NCBI RefSeq assembly: GCF_042680805.1 | Contig: NZ_JBHUEM010000020.1 | Coordinates: forward strand, 186,001 to 250,000 | Length of the DNA: 64,000 bases | From: Bacillus_CJ salitolerans | Lineage (GTDB): Bacteria; Bacillota; Bacilli; Bacillales; SA4 | Direction: 5' to 3' | Shown here: one piece after another, positions 60,070-64,000 of the stretch | Layout of the letters: each line of letters starts with the position of its first letter | Numbering within the stretch: position 1 is the stretch's first letter | Translations under genes and position numbers: made by a program | Notes under the pieces: model-generated | What the model was told of the DNA's origin: nothing | The model's input: only the letters and a program-made list of their open reading frames with translations | Databases searched by the model: none

Positions 60070-61401
60070 TTACTTAATCAAGTTCTTTTTGACCTCTATC
60101 CTTTGTAACAAAAACCCAACAATGATGCCAGTAATAGCGGGCAGTACCCAACCAATCCCAATGTTATAAAAAGGCAATGAAGCTAATAGAACCTTTATGG
60201 ATGACGCTTGTTGTAATTTTGACTGTGAAAGTCCATCTAAGATACTAACCACGGATGTTAACAGTAGTGTGATCCTATATACGAAAGTCGATCCATTAAA
60301 ATAAGGATGAAAAAAGGATAACACAATTAATATTATGGCTGGAGGATAAATCATTAATAATACGGGAATCGAGAAAGAAATTAACTGTGTTAACCCAACA
60401 TTCGAAATAATAAAGCTAAAACAAGACAAGATAATCACTAATGCAGCATATGGAATTTTGAATATCCGTGAAAAATACTTAGAGCAGGCAGCTACAAGAC
60501 CTATCGAGGTAGTTAAACATGCAAATGTAATGGCGGTGCCAAGAATTACTGTACCTAAGGGTCCATACAAGGACTTGGAAATACCGGCAAGGATAAGTCC
60601 TCCGTTATCAAAATATCCAATCGTTTCAACACTACTTGCCCCCATAAAACTTAACGATACATAAACAAATGCAAGACCAATAGCAGCGATAACACCAGCT
60701 TTTATACAAGCAAGAGCCAATTTATCCCTAGAGAGATTATATTTATCCTGAATTGCAGAAATCAAAACAATTCCAAATACTAATGAAGCAATTGTATCCA
60801 TCGTATAATAACCTTCTAAGAAACCGGTAAAAAACGGTACAGTTTTGTATTCCTCATTTGGTTCAGGAAGAGACCCCATTGGTGTTGCAAACGCTTTAAG
60901 AACAAGAAATGAAATAACAACCAATAAAATAGGAGTTAGTAATTTTCCAATACGATCTACAATTTTAGTAGGATTCAAGGCAATCCATGCTGTGAGTGAA
61001 AAGTAAATAGCAGAAAAAACAATAAGTGGGAAACCAAGAGCTTGTATATCATCACTCAAAAAAGGCTTAATTCCAATTTCATAAGATACAGTACCAGTTC
61101 TTGGAATCCCAAAAAAAGGACCAATCGTTAAATACATAATAATAGAAAAAATGAGACCAAAGGAAGGATGGACCCTGCTGGCAAGATGTTGTAAATCACC
61201 ACCCGATTTAGCAATTGCAATAATTCCTAATAGAGGTAATCCAACACCAGTTAATAAAAATCCAGAAATAGCAATCCAAACATTCGTACCTGATAACTGG
61301 CCTAATAATGGTGGGAAAATCATATTACCTGCTCCAAAAAAAATTGCGAATAACATAAAACCGAGAACAATAATTTCTTTAGATGTCATATTTTGCTTCA
61401 T
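60070..61401 (-). CDS. brnQ: Branched-chain amino acid transporter
   Basis: 443 residues with twelve predicted helices. The LIVCS family signature is clear: GFMLFAIFFGAGNMIFPPLLGQLSG near the N-terminus and FGIPRTGTVSYEIGI. It imports leucine, isoleucine and valine with Na+ or H+. ATG 61401 follows GGAGGG and gives MKQNMTSKEIIVLG; the frame open to 61458 is not needed. Transcribed alone. Confidence 0.92.
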   Translation of the reverse strand: MKQNMTSKEIIVLGFMLFAIFFGAGNMIFPPLLGQLSGTNVWIAISGFLLTGVGLPLLGIIAIAKSGGDLQHLASRVHPSFGLIFSIIMYLTIGPFFGIPRTGTVSYEIGIKPFLSDDIQALGFPLIVFSAIYFSLTAWIALNPTKIVDRIGKLLTPILLVVISFLVLKAFATPMGSLPEPNEEYKTVPFFTGFLEGYYTMDTIASLVFGIVLISAIQDKYNLSRDKLALACIKAGVIAAIGLAFVYVSLSFMGASSVETIGYFDNGGLILAGISKSLYGPLGTVILGTAITFACLTTSIGLVAACSKYFSRIFKIPYAALVIILSCFSFIISNVGLTQLISFSIPVLLMIYPPAIILIVLSFFHPYFNGSTFVYRITLLLTSVVSILDGLSQSKLQQASSIKVLLASLPFYNIGIGWVLPAITGIIVGFLLQRIEVKKNLIK

Positions 61402-61570
61402 GTAAGCCCTCCTAGAATAACTACAGTTATACATTAGATTCGCTAGCAATCTTACCACATTTATTGAAAAAATTGTCGAAATAGTAACAGTTCAGAATAG
61501 TTAATATAATCTGATTATCATTATTGAAGGAAAAGGGGTTAATTACACATATTTTATAAATTAACCCATT

Positions 61571-61600
61571 AAAAAAGACACTTAAATGGAGTGTCCTTTT
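61571..61600 (-). terminator. Terminator after the membrane protein gene
   Basis: On the minus strand GGACACT / AGTGTC with six T follows the stop codon directly. Confidence 0.8.
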
Positions 61601-62600
61601 AGGCAAATCGATAGTAAATCAACAGGAATGTGGATAAAACAAATAAGAAATTCAAAAAAACAAATATCATCTGGTCTAATCGAGATTTATGTATTTTTAT
61701 TGGAGGATGATAAAATGATATCCCTTCAATAATAAAAATAATAAGAACAATATGAATCATCCCATGACCAACTACTTCAGTGTATCCAAAAATAGTCGTT
61801 GTAAGAATAAATAACACTGTAACGATCACAGCTAATAAACGGTTCAATATTCCAACTACTAATAAATACCCCACAACAAATTCAATAAAAGCTGCAAGTA
61901 CAACAAACAATTCTGGCGGAAAACCGAATGTAGGGACACCGTGGTGATAGATGATTTCAGTTGTCATCATAGGGTAAACCCATTTTTCTACGGCTACCCA
62001 ACATAAACTTAATCCAGTTCCGAGGTAGAGGAAAGGAAAACCAATCGTTTCAAATTTCGTTTTACCGACTAACAGTACACCTATTATGGCTAGATAAAAG
62101 CCGTAATCTAACATATGAAACCAACCAGCTTTTCCCCATATTTGGATAAATAAAATCAGCATGATCAGTGCAGCGAACTTAGAACTAAAATGATGCGGAA
62201 CTAGAAGAGCGATAATAATAACCCACATTATGATTGTTTGCCATGTAAATTGAATCTCAAATTCTGGAGCAAACATCGTTTCATTAAGTACTTGCAATAA
62301 AAAGGCAATCCCAGTCCCATATTTTAGAATAGAATGTGAAAACCTTCTGAAGTGATCAAGCTTTTTATCGAGATTTGATACACCAGGGATTTTCATTAAA
62401 TAAGGAACCCATTGAGAGAGTAAGGCTAATAATAAGGCAATTAATAATGATAAAATGATAAATTCAGTCGTTATAATTTCTTCAATCGGTACTTTAACCG
62501 GGTCTATATTTGAAAACCATTTAACATGTGCTTTAACAACAAGAGGGGTACCTAGAATTCCTAATAATCCAAATAACACAATTTGCTTTACTCTATTCAA
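61599..62600 (-). CDS. Polytopic membrane protein of unknown function (DoxX-like traits)
   Basis: 333 residues, about eight to nine hydrophobic segments with short charged loops. An N-terminal segment reads LFGLLGILGTPLVVKAHVKWFSNIDP. The part around VGYLLVVGILNRLLAVIVTVLFIL resembles DoxX-type proteins, but I do not assign a family firmly. TTG 62600 follows GGAGGTTC. Transcribed alone. Confidence 0.7.
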   Translation of the reverse strand: MNRVKQIVLFGLLGILGTPLVVKAHVKWFSNIDPVKVPIEEIITTEFIILSLLIALLLALLSQWVPYLMKIPGVSNLDKKLDHFRRFSHSILKYGTGIAFLLQVLNETMFAPEFEIQFTWQTIIMWVIIIALLVPHHFSSKFAALIMLILFIQIWGKAGWFHMLDYGFYLAIIGVLLVGKTKFETIGFPFLYLGTGLSLCWVAVEKWVYPMMTTEIIYHHGVPTFGFPPELFVVLAAFIEFVVGYLLVVGILNRLLAVIVTVLFILTTTIFGYTEVVGHGMIHIVLIIFIIEGISFYHPPIKIHKSRLDQMIFVFLNFLFVLSTFLLIYYRFA

Positions 62601-62850
62601 AAAAAGAACCTCCAGTACAACAAGGATGAGTCGATACTAGTATGTGTAAGAAGTACTTATTTATAATAAAATCAAATTTCTTATATACAAAACCTGAAAG
62701 AAAACTAAATTATCGGTAGCTAAGCTATATCTATAAATGGTACTCCTTGCTAACCAAAGGACAAAATAAATAATCTACACATCACTGACCAACTTCATTA
62801 TTCTTACATGATATGATATCATGAACGAAAAACGAGATGAGGTAGTGAAA

Positions 62851-63042
62851 TTGTTATTATTACAAGTTACGACTGGTATCAATACTGGAGACATAATATT
62901 TCAGCTGTTTTTCATGTTAGTAGTCATTTCGATCCCAGTATTCATCATTTTTCTTTTGGTACAAAATAAAAAAAATAACAGGCTTAAGAGAATTGAAGAA
63001 AAATTAGATAGAATAGATTTTGAACAAAAAAATGAAAAGTGA
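62851..63042 (+). CDS. Small membrane protein, DUF4083-like
   Basis: 63 residues. One membrane helix (IIFQLFFMLVVISIPVFIIFLLV) preceded by NTGD and followed by a basic linker and short amphipathic helix (RLKRIEEKLDRIDFEQ). This layout matches small DUF4083-type proteins of Bacillus. TTG 62851 sits 8 nt after GAGG; an ATG at 62821 in frame lacks a binding site. Function unknown. Confidence 0.62.
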   Translation: MLLLQVTTGINTGDIIFQLFFMLVVISIPVFIIFLLVQNKKNNRLKRIEEKLDRIDFEQKNEK

Positions 63043-63324
63043 CTACTTTAGAAGTCAAGATAACGAACAAATGAATCAACTTAGATGACCCTTTTTTTCT
63101 TGCTGGTGAAAAAATCAGTCCGATTAAGATCTATGATTTATAAAGCTTTCATGGATAATTTTTATGTAAACTAAAACACATTTTGTAGTTTTAAACAACG
63201 TTCGATTATATAAAAAAGCTTGATTATTTATTACGAATGAAATTTTATAAAACTATCAACTGAATGTAACTATCAGAAAATATACTATTATTTAAATAAC
63301 CGAAATAGAGATGGACGTTTAATA
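63043..63324. other. Intergenic region
   Basis: About 280 A/T-rich bases with no ORF that has a start signal, and no repeat. A terminator hairpin closes it on the right. Confidence 0.45.
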
Positions 63325-63354
63325 AGAGAAAGTGTTTTTAGCGCTTTCTTTTTA
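63325..63354 (+). terminator. Rho-independent terminator
   Basis: GAAAGTG / CGCTTTC (with one G-U pair), 7-nt loop, then five T. It is about 280 bases after the small membrane protein gene. Confidence 0.65.
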
Positions 63355-63360
63355 CTATTA

Positions 63361-63459
63361 TCATAACTGTATAACACTACCGTAGGGGTTTCTCTTATTT
63401 AAATATGCCTGACCTGCACTTTCCCCTTTTGAAACATCGAGACCAACGACTGGTTTCAT
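63361..63459 (-). pseudogene. IS110-family transposase, N-terminal remnant
   Basis: ATG 63459 reads MKPVVGLDVSKGESAGQAYL and then stops at 63361 after 32 codons. MKPVVGLDVSKG is the start of IS110-family transposases, whose DEDD catalytic domain begins with this Asp. The rest of the element, including the serine transposase domain, is gone, and no terminal repeats were recognised. Confidence 0.75.
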
Positions 63460-63530
63460 TTTAAATCTCATCCACAAATATTAGCACTACTAGAAAACAA
63501 TTAGTGTAAATCAAAAAAGGAGGATATGAC

Positions 63531-63707
63531 TTGCATAAAAAGAAATATTTCGTTCTAAAGCTATTCATGCTAGTAATCGGAATAATTTTATTATTCTTTC
63601 TACCAGTAGGTCAAAAGCATTTTGTGTTTATAGTTCCTATTGTTTATTGGGTAATCTTTTACACTTGGATATATTTTGTGAAAAAAATTAGAGGATATAA
63701 TGATTGA
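63531..63707 (+). CDS. Small two-helix membrane protein
   Basis: 58 residues from TTG 63531, which follows GGAGG at 8 nt. The sequence begins MHKKKYFVLKLFMLVIGIIL and has two hydrophobic segments (VLKLFMLVIGIILLFFLP; FVFIVPIVYWVIFYTWIYF) joined by a short loop, with Lys-rich ends. Too short for the usual gene cut-off, but start signal and composition support it. Family not recognised. Confidence 0.6.
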   Translation: MHKKKYFVLKLFMLVIGIILLFFLPVGQKHFVFIVPIVYWVIFYTWIYFVKKIRGYND

Positions 63708-63925
63708 CCTTTACTCAAAAATTAGGAGCATTCTTCAAAAAGAAGGATTGTTTCGACGATCCATTGCTAGATTATCTAACAAGCAGAGGAGTTTATTTAT
63801 GAAGTGCAACTAATTAAGCAATATGATGTGTTAGAGGGTTATTTTATGAATTAAGAAGACTTTCAGTTATTTGAAGCTGCGAATTAGAAATAATCTATCG
63901 AATGTAAGAAAGGCTGTGAAGTTCA

Positions 63926-64000
63926 TTGAAAGTATATAAAGCAATGCTATTTGATTTAGATGATACCTTACTTAATAGGAATAAGGCAGTAGATAAAATG
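63926..64000 (+). CDS. HAD-superfamily hydrolase, 5' part
   Basis: TTG 63926 opens a frame running off the right edge: KVYKAMLFDLDDTLLNRNKA. FDLDDTLL is HAD motif I with the nucleophile Asp. It looks like a subfamily IA (YjjG/phosphoglycolate-like) phosphatase. The ribosome binding site is weak. The rest lies outside the window. Confidence 0.75.
   Translation, partial: MKVYKAMLFDLDDTLLNRNKAVDKM

Noticed and set aside
1..64000. Prophage or integrative element
   Set aside because: No integrase, phage structural genes, att repeats or tRNA were seen; the accessory loci look like ordinary chromosomal islands.

Overview
The window looks like chromosomal DNA of an aerobic or facultatively aerobic member of the Bacillaceae in the broad sense. 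The evidence is low G+C content, strong GGAGG-type ribosome binding sites, frequent TTG and GTG starts, a CcpA-type cre site, many short rho-independent terminators, and Firmicute families such as RNase J, a YabR-like S1 protein, DUF624, DUF1540, DUF1801 and an SWIM-SNF2 helicase. No rRNA, tRNA or CRISPR array was seen. The species cannot be named from the sequence.

Layout. 1-3.3 kb: the end of leuD, then serC and serA, then a decayed FtsX-type permease; serC carries a 1-base frameshift. 3.35-4.05 kb (minus): a FrnE/DsbA-family oxidoreductase in which the first catalytic cysteine codon is UGA, followed by a perfect 6-bp hairpin at the spacing expected of a bacterial SECIS; this is a candidate selenoprotein and the most notable single signal here. 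4.2-6.5 kb: an S1-domain RNA-binding protein without a normal start codon, and an RNase J. 6.5-16.1 kb: a carbohydrate locus. A promoter with a cre site and two matching palindromes precedes a lipoprotein sugar-binding protein, two permeases, a DUF624 protein, a formylglycine-generating enzyme, a cysteine-type sulfatase of the sulfamidase-like group, a LacI regulator and a GH13 alpha-glucosidase. Together they suggest uptake, desulfation and hydrolysis of a sulfated alpha-glucoside.

16.2-35.4 kb is ordinary accessory chromosome: a DUF2161 nuclease-fold protein, a three-gene ABC exporter, a small XRE regulator, acetyltransferases, a CoxG-like protein, a Nudix hydrolase, an SNF2 helicase, two EamA permeases, a HIT protein, a HAD phosphatase, a MocR regulator with a hydroxyacid dehydrogenase, and an aldo/keto reductase. 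It also holds an odd HTH-GNAT fusion ORF and copies of two dispersed repeat families.

35.8-50.2 kb: a complete catabolic regulon for anthranilate via 3-hydroxyanthranilate. Two Crp-family regulators precede a two-component FADH2 hydroxylase with its own FMN adenylyltransferase and flavin reductase, 3-hydroxyanthranilate dioxygenase, ACMS decarboxylase, a RidA-type deaminase, a semialdehyde dehydrogenase and the meta-cleavage lower pathway to pyruvate and acetyl-CoA. A TRAP transporter and a 4-oxalocrotonate tautomerase follow behind a second promoter that closely resembles the first.

50.3-64 kb: a Cache-PAS sensor kinase, an M3 oligoendopeptidase, an HD protein, a membrane-anchored coiled-coil protein with a small YceG-like protein, a luciferase-like monooxygenase, MgtC, DUF1540, BrnQ, a polytopic membrane protein, two very small membrane proteins, an IS110 transposase remnant and the start of a HAD hydrolase cut by the window end.
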